From: Candidatus Thalassarchaeum sp.
GTDB lineage: Archaea; Thermoplasmatota; Poseidoniia; Poseidoniales; Thalassarchaeaceae
Direction: 5' to 3'
DNA: 52,210 nt
Assembly (NCBI GenBank): GCA_022449345.1
Contig: JAKURL010000010.1
Span: 1 to 52,210 of the forward strand
In this document: piece after piece, positions 40,584-49,636 of the stretch
Layout of the letters: the number at the start of each line of letters is the position of its first letter
Position numbering within the stretch: the first letter of the stretch is position 1
Program-made: the position numbers and the translations under genes
Notes under the pieces: model-generated
What the model was told of the DNA's origin: nothing
The model's database searches: none
Seen by the model: the letters and a program-made list of their open reading frames with translations, nothing else

Positions 40584-42230
40584 TTACTCACAGTCGACAT
40601 TGAAGTGAAGCCCGACATTCTCTCTGCGAGCAATCGAGGCCTCAATAACCAGTTCTGCGCAGATAATCAGATTGCGTAATTCGACCATCGCTTGAGTCGG
40701 TTTGGTCGCGTGCCAGACAGGAACTACATCGGCTCTGATTTGAGCAATTTTCTCTTTCGCACTGCCCAATCTAGCATCGCTCTTGACTAAACCAACATCG
40801 TTTGTCATCATAGTTCTAAGTGTCAACAAATCGCTTTGTAGCGCCCCATGATCGGCTAATTCTTCTAGATCTTCTCCTCTCCAATATGCGATGTCGCCAA
40901 CGATTTCGGGAAGCAATCCATCTTTGGCTCTAGAGATAATGTCTGCAGCCGCTCGCTCTGAGTAGACAACCGCCTCAAGCAGGGAATTGGATGCGAGGCG
41001 ATTTGCACCATGAAGTCCGGTTCTAGCGACCTCTCCTACAGAGTATAGCCCAGGTAGAACTTGTCCATTTCGAAGCGCCCTACCTTTTTGGTCAACCTTC
41101 ACTCCTCCTACAAGATAGTGTGCGGCAGGGCGGACAGGAATCGGGTCAGACCCCAAGTTAATTCCATTTTCAGACAACTTGTCTGCAATAGTCGGAAACT
41201 CCTGACGAATTTCTTCTCCGTTAAGGTGTTCAGTCACTAGGAATACGTGAGGCTCTCCACTTCTCTTCAGCTCTTGATCGGTAGCCCTAGCGACGACGTC
41301 TCTGGTGTCCAAGGAACCCTTGTCTGAATATCGATTCATGTAGGACGAGTCGGCCGGTGAACCAACCTTTGGCCAGCCGCCGGCATTTTTCCATTCTTGA
41401 TACTCCAAACGGGTCATCAGAATCGCCCCGTGTCCTCGCATGGCTTCGGTAATCAAAAATGGATTTTGTGAGTCGTTGGCGAGTGCGGTTGGGTGGAATT
41501 GGATGAATTCCATATCACAAACATCTGCGCCGACTCGATGTGCCATAGCCACTCCATCGCCGGTAGAGACCGGTGGATTTGTGGTCGCGAGATGAAGCAT
41601 ACCGGCCCCTCCAGAAGCTAATACTACACACCTTGAAGCCAGCGTGTACACCTTTCCATCAGGGGCTAAGCACCAGAGTCCTGCAACACCTTCATTTGGC
41701 TTCTGCAGATTGTGGCGAACTAGATCTAGCACCATCCAATCCTCTAGAATTCGCAAACCGGACTCGTATTCATCAGCCGCTCCTTCGGTCAAGGCTCTCT
41801 CAATTTCAGCTCCTGTACGGTCACGAGAATGCAGTATTCTACGCTCGGAGTGTCCGCCTTCACGCGTCAAGTCATACAGGCCATCTGCACTCAAATCGAA
41901 TTGAACTCCATGTTCGACCAAATCGCGAATACGAGCGGCTGCATCGTGCACAACTGAGTGAACAACTTCCTCGTCACACAAGCCTCCGCCGGATGCTAAA
42001 GTGTCCTGAATATGAGTCTCTAGAGCCGCTTCATCATCGACATCGAGAACTCCAGCGATTCCGCCTTGAGCCCAATTGGTAGACGATGTTGAGAGGCTCT
42101 TCTTGGTTACGATTGCAACCGAGAGTCCGGCTCGGAAGCATCGCAAGCCGAGAAACAAACCTGCGATGCCTGAACCTATAACCGCGACGTCGACGGGTGG
42201 TAAGTCGCGGTTGGAAGCGTTCCCCGCCAT
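40584..42230 (-). CDS. nadB: L-aspartate oxidase
   Basis: A 548-aa FAD enzyme of the succinate dehydrogenase/fumarate reductase flavoprotein family. It oxidises L-aspartate to iminoaspartate, the first step of de novo NAD synthesis. The FAD motif VIGSGIAGLFLGLRC is followed by SSTNWAQGGIAG. Also present are FIQFHPTAL, RDVVARA, and GLYSVGEVARTGLHGANRLASNSLLEAVVYSERAA. The C-terminal helical domain is complete. NadA and NadC are not in the window. It starts at ATG 42230, divergent from smc. Confidence 0.93.
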   Translation of the reverse strand: MAGNASNRDLPPVDVAVIGSGIAGLFLGLRCFRAGLSVAIVTKKSLSTSSTNWAQGGIAGVLDVDDEAALETHIQDTLASGGGLCDEEVVHSVVHDAAARIRDLVEHGVQFDLSADGLYDLTREGGHSERRILHSRDRTGAEIERALTEGAADEYESGLRILEDWMVLDLVRHNLQKPNEGVAGLWCLAPDGKVYTLASRCVVLASGGAGMLHLATTNPPVSTGDGVAMAHRVGADVCDMEFIQFHPTALANDSQNPFLITEAMRGHGAILMTRLEYQEWKNAGGWPKVGSPADSSYMNRYSDKGSLDTRDVVARATDQELKRSGEPHVFLVTEHLNGEEIRQEFPTIADKLSENGINLGSDPIPVRPAAHYLVGGVKVDQKGRALRNGQVLPGLYSVGEVARTGLHGANRLASNSLLEAVVYSERAAADIISRAKDGLLPEIVGDIAYWRGEDLEELADHGALQSDLLTLRTMMTNDVGLVKSDARLGSAKEKIAQIRADVVPVWHATKPTQAMVELRNLIICAELVIEASIARRENVGLHFNVDCE

Positions 42231-42411
42231 GCATAATCCTCAGAGTAATTCGCATTGAAGATTATCCATTCCAATTCAACGCCTTCGGCGTTAGGAACTA
42301 GTGTCTGCAATCACTCTCCAATTCTCACCGATGCCTCAACCTTCATAGTCTTGAAAGGGGGCAGCGAGCGAATGACGTCGGGCAAATTTCCTTCGTCAAT
42401 CAGGTGATGGG

Positions 42412-45400
42412 ATGCACTTGCTGAGGATAGAATTAGAGAACTTCAAGTCGTTCGGCGGTGAGATTACAATCCCCTTCGATGAAGGGTTCACAGCAATAAC
42501 CGGCCCTAACGGTTCAGGAAAGTCAAATTCTGGTGACGCCATACAATTCGTACTCGGAACTCGCTCCACTAAAGTCATGCGAGCAGATAATGTTGCTGAC
42601 CTTATTTTCAATGGTGGTAAGCGCGGGAAGCCCGCCCGCCACATGTCTGTCACACTCGTCTTTGCAAATACTCCGGAGTTGGGTGGTCGACGACGACTAC
42701 GCATAGATGAGGAGGAGGTGTCTTTCACTAGGGCGGTTCGTTTGAACAGGAAGAATCAACCAATCTCTTCCTACAGGATTGGCGAGCGCAACGTAACCGC
42801 CACCGAGATGAGGAGAACCCTTTCAGAAGCCGGATTACAGGGCGATGGCTACAACATCGTTCTGCAAGGAGATGTAACCACTCTAGCGAAGATGACTGAT
42901 TGGAAACGCCGAGGAGTGCTGGAAGATGTGGCGAGAGTCACCGCTTACGATTCAGAAATCCGTGCAGCCAACAATCAAAGAAAAGCTGTGGAACACGATA
43001 TCGAGACAATTGAATTGTTCGAGTCCGACCAAAAGAGCCGCCTCAAGAAATTGGAGAAGGAGCGAGAACAGGCTCTGAAATATCGCGATTTGAAAGAGCA
43101 ATTAAACCAAGCTAGGATAATCTTGTCTCAGGCAAAGTATCGAAACCGAGTCGACGAAATTCGGATGCTAAACGAAGACCATCAGAAGTATCAAGAAAAG
43201 GACGAAAAGGTCCGAGAAAGTGTCAGAAAGAACGAATCTCGTCTATTGGAACTCGAGGAAGAATTGGTCAATGTCTCTCGCGAACTAGAGGACATGGCAA
43301 CTGGAGAATCTAAGGTTGTAATGGATCAAATTCGAACTTTGGAAATCGAGGTTGAGACTAGTCGAGACCGAATTGGTGATCAGAACCGAGCATCGGAAGA
43401 TGCGACTGATGAAATCGAAATATTCCAAGGTGACTTAGAATCATCCGAGGCAGCAGTTCAGCAACTCGTAGCAGAAGTAGAGGCTGCCAAAAAATCCGTC
43501 GAAGGTGCCGATGCAGCACTTGAGAAAGCCGAACAGGATGAGTCTGAGGCTCGAAAGGCCATCGAATCTGGAGACAAACATTCTCGTGATTTGAATCGCA
43601 AACTCGGCTTGGCAAATGAGGAACTGAATAAGGTACAGACCAAGATGGCTGATGCCCGACTAGAATCAGACCGAGCCGAGCAAGCAACAAGAATCGCTTC
43701 AGACAACCTTGCTGATTTGGAAGAACAATACGAGGTCGTATCCTTGGAGCGGGATGACCTTGAATTAACCGGTGAGGACCTACATGAAGAAAAGCCGGTA
43801 GAGGATAGAGGATCTCTCGCTGTCAAATTGACAAAACTACAGAAGCAGGAGGTCGCACTTCGTCAAGACCGAGATAGTGCAGAGGGGCAATTGAGAGATG
43901 CAAACCGTGCACTAGACCGCACTCGAGCTGCACAGGAGGCTAGAGCATCGAAGCCAGGTTCTGTGGTGACACTGCGTGCATTATCCAAACTCAGAGAGAG
44001 TGGAGAACTCAAAGGCATACTCGGTTCTCTTGGAGAGTTGACGTCACCAAAGGAAGACTCTCACGAGGAGGCATTAGCATTCGCACTGGGAGGTGGCATG
44101 AACTCAATCGTAGTCAGCGACGACGAGGTCGCGGCAAGGTGTATCAAGTGGCTTGGTGCAAATGGTGGTGGACGCGCAACCTTCCTTCCTCTCAACAAAA
44201 TCAGCGCTTCTCGCGCTCAAGGCCGCGCCCTGATGGTTGCCCGTAATCCAGGAATAATCGGATTCGCTCATGATCTCTTAGATTACGATGAGGAGATTGA
44301 AACCGCGGTACGCTTCGCCTGTAGAAACACGCTAATCGTTCAGTCGATGGATGTTGCACGCCGCAACATGGGTGGCGTGCGAATGGTGACTTTAGATGGC
44401 TCCATAGTCGAAGCCACCGGTGCGATGACCGGTGGTTCGTCAGCAAAGGGAACTCGCCCTTCATTCGGTGGCGCTGGAGCGGCTGGTGCTGGAATGGAGA
44501 AACTCGAATCTGCTGTTGAGAGGGCCAATCTGCGATACTCAACGGTAGAGGCCGCGCTGAAAGAAATCCGCGACAGCATGAATGAGGTTCGAAACCAGAT
44601 ACATGGCCTCGATGACAGCAACCACTCGGTTAGATTGAGGAATTGGAAGGCCGATGTGAAGATTGCACAAAAGCAAGTTGATGACATTTCTAACAAGGTC
44701 ATTGAGTCCCGCAAAGAGCATGAAAAATTGGAGACTGTGAGCCTAAAGGCGACAGAGGCAGCAGCACATGCAGAATCAGAATATGAGACCGCATTCGAGG
44801 CACGCCGCTTAGCCGCTGAGACATTACAAGATCATACTCCAGACCATCTTTCGCAAATACTGCGAAGCGCTCAGGATACTCGAACTGAGGCTGAGCGAAC
44901 CAAGTTGAGGGCGGAGTCAGACATCGTAACAGGTGGCGAGAAACTCAAGGTTCTAGAGGAGCGAAAGAACGACCTCACCCGATCAGTCGAAAAGCAGAGT
45001 GACATAATCACAGAAGCCACTGAGGCGATTGAGACTCTAGAGGGGTCGATTCAGAAGGCTGAGGAAAGTCTCAGCGACCTCAAGTTACAGGCCTCACAAT
45101 TCAATGAGGAACATCAGATTCTCAGTACGCGCAGAGACGAGATTGTCGACGAGCGTGCTAGCCTTCGCGCTCACGTCGAACAGATGCAGACTCAGCGCGA
45201 AGCGATCAAGTCGAGACTGGAAGGTCTCGTTGAGAGTATCAGGAATAAGGAAGAGACCTTGGTCGAATTGCAGACCGATCTCTCTGAGAACGAAATCGAA
45301 CTTCCTGATTCAGAAATTCAATTGCCAACAGTGGCCGAGGCGGAGAAGGGGGTGCAGGGCCTAGATCGCCGTCTCGGCCAACTCGGCGACGTCAATATGC

Positions 45401-46344
45401 TAGCGATCGAGGACTACGACGAAACCGTAGAGAGAATCGCTGGACTCGTCGCCGATGGTAAACTCTGTAAGGAGCGCCATGCGATGCTGGTCAGCCTTGC
45501 AGAACAACTCGAAGACGAGAGGAAGACAAGACTCCTTGCAGTCTTCAACGAAGTCAATCAGAATTTCACCCGAGCCTACAAGTTGCTTCAACCTGGTGGC
45601 GAGGGTCAGTTACGACTTGAGAACACTAAGAATCCGTTTGAAGGTGGTCTGGAGATGGCTTGTATACCACCGGGCAAGAGCAAGAGAACTCGACGAAGCT
45701 TCCTCTCCGGTGGCGAGAAGTCGATGGCCGCTCTTGCCTTTATCTTCGCAATCCAAGATTACGAACCGAGTCCATTCTATTACTTCGATGAGGTCGACCA
45801 AAACCTCGATCCATTCAACGCTGAGCGGGTTGCTACGCTCTGTAGACTTCGCAGTACACACGCTCAATTCATCATGGTGACTCTACGGAAGGTCAGTCTA
45901 ACCTTAGCCGACCACCACATCGGAATCACTCACGCTGGCGATGGATGCAGCCGCAGAATCGCAGACTTCGATAGAGCGGCTGCTATCGAACTCGGCGAGG
46001 AATTCGAGGCCGAGCAAGAGGCTCTGAAACAATCTCAAGACACCAAGAAAGGTCTGGAAGATTTACCTAGTGCTGAGACCATGCCAAAGACGCCTGAACC
46101 GATGGAACGCCCATTGAGCCTAGGTGGTCTAGCCGATAGGGCTGGAGTCGAAGTATCTGAGGAAGCCGAAGAGGAAGAAGCTACAGAATCCCCCGAATCA
46201 ACCATATCTTCACTCAAGGAAAGAACCGAGGAGTGGAGTGAGGATATCTCCGAGAAAGAGGCGGCGATTCCACCTGAGGAAGAAGACCTCGAAGAGACAG
46301 ACAGCGAGGCTGTTGTCGAGCAGGAGTTGGAGAGAGGAGAATGA
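42412..46344 (+). CDS. smc: Chromosome segregation protein SMC
   Basis: 1310 aa, longer than the usual ~1170-1190. The ABC-type head has Walker A GPNGSGKS (31-38). Long coiled coils flank a hinge at about 530-680 (LKGILGSLGEL ... GAMTGGSS). The C-terminal head has the signature LSGGEKSMAALAF near 1098 and Walker B/D-loop FDEVDQNLD near 1125. An acidic, Pro/Glu-rich tail of about 110 residues follows the ATPase head and accounts for the extra length. SMC organises and segregates the chromosome with ScpA and ScpB. ATG 42412 immediately precedes the conserved strand. The next gene overlaps its stop codon. Confidence 0.96.
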   Translation: MHLLRIELENFKSFGGEITIPFDEGFTAITGPNGSGKSNSGDAIQFVLGTRSTKVMRADNVADLIFNGGKRGKPARHMSVTLVFANTPELGGRRRLRIDEEEVSFTRAVRLNRKNQPISSYRIGERNVTATEMRRTLSEAGLQGDGYNIVLQGDVTTLAKMTDWKRRGVLEDVARVTAYDSEIRAANNQRKAVEHDIETIELFESDQKSRLKKLEKEREQALKYRDLKEQLNQARIILSQAKYRNRVDEIRMLNEDHQKYQEKDEKVRESVRKNESRLLELEEELVNVSRELEDMATGESKVVMDQIRTLEIEVETSRDRIGDQNRASEDATDEIEIFQGDLESSEAAVQQLVAEVEAAKKSVEGADAALEKAEQDESEARKAIESGDKHSRDLNRKLGLANEELNKVQTKMADARLESDRAEQATRIASDNLADLEEQYEVVSLERDDLELTGEDLHEEKPVEDRGSLAVKLTKLQKQEVALRQDRDSAEGQLRDANRALDRTRAAQEARASKPGSVVTLRALSKLRESGELKGILGSLGELTSPKEDSHEEALAFALGGGMNSIVVSDDEVAARCIKWLGANGGGRATFLPLNKISASRAQGRALMVARNPGIIGFAHDLLDYDEEIETAVRFACRNTLIVQSMDVARRNMGGVRMVTLDGSIVEATGAMTGGSSAKGTRPSFGGAGAAGAGMEKLESAVERANLRYSTVEAALKEIRDSMNEVRNQIHGLDDSNHSVRLRNWKADVKIAQKQVDDISNKVIESRKEHEKLETVSLKATEAAAHAESEYETAFEARRLAAETLQDHTPDHLSQILRSAQDTRTEAERTKLRAESDIVTGGEKLKVLEERKNDLTRSVEKQSDIITEATEAIETLEGSIQKAEESLSDLKLQASQFNEEHQILSTRRDEIVDERASLRAHVEQMQTQREAIKSRLEGLVESIRNKEETLVELQTDLSENEIELPDSEIQLPTVAEAEKGVQGLDRRLGQLGDVNMLAIEDYDETVERIAGLVADGKLCKERHAMLVSLAEQLEDERKTRLLAVFNEVNQNFTRAYKLLQPGGEGQLRLENTKNPFEGGLEMACIPPGKSKRTRRSFLSGGEKSMAALAFIFAIQDYEPSPFYYFDEVDQNLDPFNAERVATLCRLRSTHAQFIMVTLRKVSLTLADHHIGITHAGDGCSRRIADFDRAAAIELGEEFEAEQEALKQSQDTKKGLEDLPSAETMPKTPEPMERPLSLGGLADRAGVEVSEEAEEEEATESPESTISSLKERTEEWSEDISEKEAAIPPEEEDLEETDSEAVVEQELERGE

Positions 46345-47348
46345 CGGTCTTCGATGCAACTGCGATGCGAGACGATATCGTCACACGACTTCTGCACGGA
46401 GATGAGGACCTTGAAACCAGTCGCTACCTCGACCGACTAGTCGAACTCGCAAGTCTTGAGGAGGCCGAGCATCAATTCCTAATCGCCCCTTTCGACCGTT
46501 CGGTCGCACTGGTATTCCAGTTGTTCAGATCAAAGGACCTCGACCCGTGGGATGTTGACCTGACCAGCTTCCTAGAGATGTTTGAGGAGCGAATCAAAAC
46601 CGCTGAAAATATAGATTTACCAACCTGTGGGCGTCTAATTCGTATGGCTTGGCAGATTCTTCGTGGCCAGTCTTCTACTCTAATCGAGAGACAGGGCCGT
46701 GCTTGGGATAACCTTGAGGATGATTTCCTAGACTTCGATGTTAGCGGTTGGGAGACAGAATTCACCGAAGACGATTACAACTTCTCCGTAGGAGTCCTCA
46801 CTGGGGCGGCGGACACCGTATTGCCTTCGATGTTCGAAGGTAGAATCCACCGGGGCGAGAGCCGCCCTGTAACACTCGGAGAATTGCTCATGGGGTTGCA
46901 AAGTGCAAAGCAAATCTCAGAGGACCTCAAACTGCGAGAACAAATTGCCAAGGAGAGAAGAGAGGCTCATGCAAAGGCAAGGGCTCGATTCTCAGGTAGT
47001 CTGCACGTTGAGGATTTAGAAGGAGACCTTCGAAGAACTTGGGAAGCCTTGAGAGACAGGTCTGCTGAAGGAGACATGGCTGTCGACCTGAAGGACATCG
47101 TATCTTTCCTTAGGGATAGGTCACTAAAGGATGGACTTGAGTTTGATGAAGCAGAGGCGGAAGCACAAGTTACAGCTTTGGTATCGGCTCTTTTCCTAAC
47201 TCATCGAGGTTATGCTGATTTGACTCAGAAATCAGGTCGCAATGGACTGATTTCAATCAAAGACTTAAACCCAGATTACAACGATTTTGATGTACTAACA
47301 GAGAAGATCAACCCGAAGCCAGAGATGGAGGTGGAAGTCGATGCCTGA
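46341..47348 (+). CDS. scpA: Segregation and condensation protein A (kleisin)
   Basis: A 335-aa kleisin that bridges the SMC heads. The N-terminal helical domain shows the classic HQFLIAPFDRSVALVFQLFRSKDLDPWDVDLTSFLEMF. The C-terminal winged helix includes VSFLRDRSLKDGLEFDEAEAEAQVTALVSALFLTHRGYADL. The ATG overlaps the smc stop (ATGA), indicating coupled translation and a 1:1 complex. Confidence 0.93.
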   Translation: MTVFDATAMRDDIVTRLLHGDEDLETSRYLDRLVELASLEEAEHQFLIAPFDRSVALVFQLFRSKDLDPWDVDLTSFLEMFEERIKTAENIDLPTCGRLIRMAWQILRGQSSTLIERQGRAWDNLEDDFLDFDVSGWETEFTEDDYNFSVGVLTGAADTVLPSMFEGRIHRGESRPVTLGELLMGLQSAKQISEDLKLREQIAKERREAHAKARARFSGSLHVEDLEGDLRRTWEALRDRSAEGDMAVDLKDIVSFLRDRSLKDGLEFDEAEAEAQVTALVSALFLTHRGYADLTQKSGRNGLISIKDLNPDYNDFDVLTEKINPKPEMEVEVDA

Positions 47349-47973
47349 TTCGGTTGAATTATCCACCATTCTCGAAGCCATTCTTTTCAGTGCCGGTCGC
47401 TCAATGACCGTTGAGGAATTGATGGAGCAGACCGGCAAGACTCGCTCAGAGGTATCGGGTGCATTGGAGAACCTCCGCGCTACGATCAAGAGGCGGCGAG
47501 ACTCTGCTTTGCAATTAACCGAGGTTGCCGGCCGTTGGATTTTCGAGGTTAGGCCAACACTATCTTCTCACTTGCCTGAATCAGTACGGCCTGATGTTCC
47601 AGCCAGATTGCTTCCAGCAGCTGCACTAATCGCTTACCACCAACCAATGAGGCAAGCGCAATTGGTTGACATGATTGGGCCAAAGGCCTACGATAGGGTG
47701 AGAGAGTTGGCCGGCTTGGGATTCATCGACAGGCGTAGAGACGGATTGACTCGGCGACTCACAACTACCCGAAGGTTCGCTGAATACTTCGGTTGCCCAG
47801 AAGTCGAGTACCAGAAAGTTCGCCAATGGTTCCGCGCCGAAGCGGCAAAGGCAGGACTCACCAGTGCTCAATTAGCAGCGTCTCTATCTGATGAACAGAT
47901 GACAATCGAAGAGTTCTCCGAGGCTCCATCGGAAGAGGCTCTAGCGATGGAAGCCACTCAGGTCGATGAGTGA
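47341..47973 (+). CDS. scpB: Segregation and condensation protein B
   Basis: A 210-aa protein with two winged-helix domains. The first begins SVELSTILEAILFSAGRSMTVEELMEQTGKTRSEVSGALENL and the second contains LLPAAALIAYHQPMRQAQLVDMIG. ScpB dimers bind ScpA in the SMC complex. The ATG overlaps scpA by 8 nt. Its stop abuts the convergent HMG-CoA reductase gene with no gap. Confidence 0.92.
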   Translation: MPDSVELSTILEAILFSAGRSMTVEELMEQTGKTRSEVSGALENLRATIKRRRDSALQLTEVAGRWIFEVRPTLSSHLPESVRPDVPARLLPAAALIAYHQPMRQAQLVDMIGPKAYDRVRELAGLGFIDRRRDGLTRRLTTTRRFAEYFGCPEVEYQKVRQWFRAEAAKAGLTSAQLAASLSDEQMTIEEFSEAPSEEALAMEATQVDE

Positions 47974-49269
47974 TTAGCCACTGCGGACCTGTTGCAAGGC
48001 TGCTTCTACCGCTGCCATGGTGATTCTATCTTCACTTTCACGTACAATCGCTACCACTGATTCGATTTCGTCTGCTGATGCTCCTGCACTTGCAATCATG
48101 TTGCGTAGGTGGAGTTTCATGTGTCCAGCTTGTATGCCAACAGTTGCTAGAGCGCGAAGTGCGCCGAGATTCTGTGCAAGACCCGCTGCAGCCATGACTT
48201 TTGCAAGGTCATCTGCGGAATTGATGCCTAGAAGGGCAACATTTGCTTGAGCACCAGGGTGGATTCTAATCGCTCCACCTACCAATCCAACAGCCATTGG
48301 TATTTCTATAGAACCAACGAGGTTACCATGAGAGTCCTTCTCCCAGTGAGTCATTGAACCATATCGGCGCTCGTGGGCAGCGTATGAGTGAGCACCGGAT
48401 TCAACAGCCCTCCAATCCTGCCCACATGCGATTGCAATCGGCGAGATAGCGTTCATGATTCCCTTGTTGTGAGTAGTTGCTCGAAATGGGTCTGCTGCAG
48501 CGAAATGGTAGGCTTGCAGTACGCCCTCTATGACTTCAGCGCCTCTTTTCGCATCATCGCCGGCATCCGACATCTCTTCAGGGGTGAAAGTGGCACTTAC
48601 CCTCGCCAGTCTGTGAACTGCCAAGTTGCTGATGATTCGAAGAATCACAGTTCCTCCTGAGATACTTTCTACCCGTGGAGCGATGGTTTCAGCCATTGTA
48701 TTGACCGCATTTGCACCCATTGCATCACGACAATCGACTAGTATGTGAACGATAATCATCGGTCCAGAATCAGTATCGATAATTCTGACCTCAACATCTC
48801 TACAACCACCACCAAATTTGACTAAAATGGGATCGACTTCATTGCAGGCTTCTATCAATTCGTCCTTAGCGGCAAGAATTGCCTCCCGAGAAGCCTCAGG
48901 ATTTTCGCATCCGACCACCTGAATTTGTCCAATCATCACTGGATCGGTATTGTCTGAGACGAATCCACCATTCTTCTGACATCTTTTTGCCATGTTTGAT
49001 GCCGCTGCAATAACACTGGCTTCTTCAACTACGAATGGAATAACATAGTGTTCACCATCGATGATGAAGTTGGTTGCAACTCCTATCGGTAGGGAGTATC
49101 TGCCGATGACATTCTCGATCATCCTGTCAGCTGTGTCTTCGTCTAGTTCAGCATCAGCCCAAGCCTGTATTTGCTCCTCGCTAAGACCAGCAAGTTCCGC
49201 AAGCATGGCTCTTCGCTCTGGAACTGATAGTTTGTAGAATCCACTCAATCGGCTGTTGTCGATAGGCAT
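47974..49269 (-). CDS. hmgA: Hydroxymethylglutaryl-CoA reductase, class II type
   Basis: A 431-aa enzyme of the mevalonate pathway that makes mevalonate for isoprenoid lipids. The sequence follows the class II (bacterial) pattern: it starts SRLSGFYKLSVPERRAMLAELAGLS and shows the Glu motif ENVIGRYSLPIGVATNF, VVEEASVIAAAS, the DAMGANAVN cofactor/substrate motif and TTHNKGIMNA with the catalytic Lys. It has no N-terminal membrane domain. Class I enzymes dominate in most archaea, so this is probably a transferred form. It works upstream of the prenyl synthase encoded at 22 kb. Confidence 0.94.
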   Translation of the reverse strand: MPIDNSRLSGFYKLSVPERRAMLAELAGLSEEQIQAWADAELDEDTADRMIENVIGRYSLPIGVATNFIIDGEHYVIPFVVEEASVIAAASNMAKRCQKNGGFVSDNTDPVMIGQIQVVGCENPEASREAILAAKDELIEACNEVDPILVKFGGGCRDVEVRIIDTDSGPMIIVHILVDCRDAMGANAVNTMAETIAPRVESISGGTVILRIISNLAVHRLARVSATFTPEEMSDAGDDAKRGAEVIEGVLQAYHFAAADPFRATTHNKGIMNAISPIAIACGQDWRAVESGAHSYAAHERRYGSMTHWEKDSHGNLVGSIEIPMAVGLVGGAIRIHPGAQANVALLGINSADDLAKVMAAAGLAQNLGALRALATVGIQAGHMKLHLRNMIASAGASADEIESVVAIVRESEDRITMAAVEAALQQVRSG

Positions 49270-49435
49270 AGTTTCACTGAGCCTTGCGACAACCTTCCGG
49301 TTCTAAGCCCTTCTTAGTGGTAATACGAAAAACGGGGCCCTGAGGCTCACTATGACACTCTTTCAAGAATACTGATAAACCCTCTCTAATGGGGGGGTGA
49401 TTTGGTCAAAACACCTCGTAAATCTCTATTCAAAA

Positions 49436-49495
49436 GCGTTAATTTACCTATTAACGCATTGTTAACGCATTGTGGAAGCGTTAGTATTGCGTTAA
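49436..49495. repeat. Five GCGTTAA iterons with 11-bp spacing, both orientations
   Basis: Plus-orientation GCGTTAA copies are at 49436-49442, 49478-49484 (GCGTTAG) and 49489-49495. Inverted TTAACGC copies are at 49451-49457 and 49462-49468. The two inverted copies lie in a perfect tandem 11-bp repeat (TTAACGCATTG twice, 49451-49472). The last two direct copies are also 11 bp apart. The spacing of one helical turn puts sites on the same face of DNA, as in initiator- or repressor-binding iterons. Confidence 0.8.
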
Positions 49496-49601
49496 TATCT
49501 ATATTTAGAAAACGAATTACTGTAAGCCCATTACTAATTTCCACAACTCGAAAAAGCCTCAAAATACGTTAATTTCGTATTTTTAATGCGTGAGTATACG
49601 T

Positions 49602-49610
49602 GAATATTAT
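49602..49610 (+). promoter_or_regulatory. TATA-like box for the AAA/winged-helix gene
   Basis: GAATATTAT is centred about 25 nt before GTG 49631 and 31 nt before ATG 49637. Confidence 0.4.
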
Positions 49611-49636
49611 GTACTCATGCGCACGCGTGGGTGATA

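Larger units (their letters stand above)
49270..49636. promoter_or_regulatory. AT-rich intergenic region with iterons, candidate origin or control region
   Basis: A 367-nt non-coding stretch between divergent hmgA and the AAA/winged-helix gene. The first ~165 nt hold nothing recognisable apart from a G-run (49391-49397). From 49430 to 49610 the DNA is strongly AT-rich and contains the iteron cluster. Further AT-rich ACGTTAA/AATGCG elements follow at 49566-49590, and a TATA-like GAATATTAT lies at 49602-49610. The combination of AT-rich DNA, iterons and an adjacent Cdc6-like gene resembles archaeal replication origins, but autoregulation is an equal alternative. Confidence 0.5.

Noticed and set aside
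41573-42082. A 169-codon plus-strand frame
   Set aside because: It is fully inside nadB on the other strand, where every expected L-aspartate oxidase motif is present.
42278-42292. Small hairpin AACGCC-TTC-GGCGTT between nadB and smc
   Set aside because: A 6-bp stem without a T-run or conserved position relative to either start; it may be chance.
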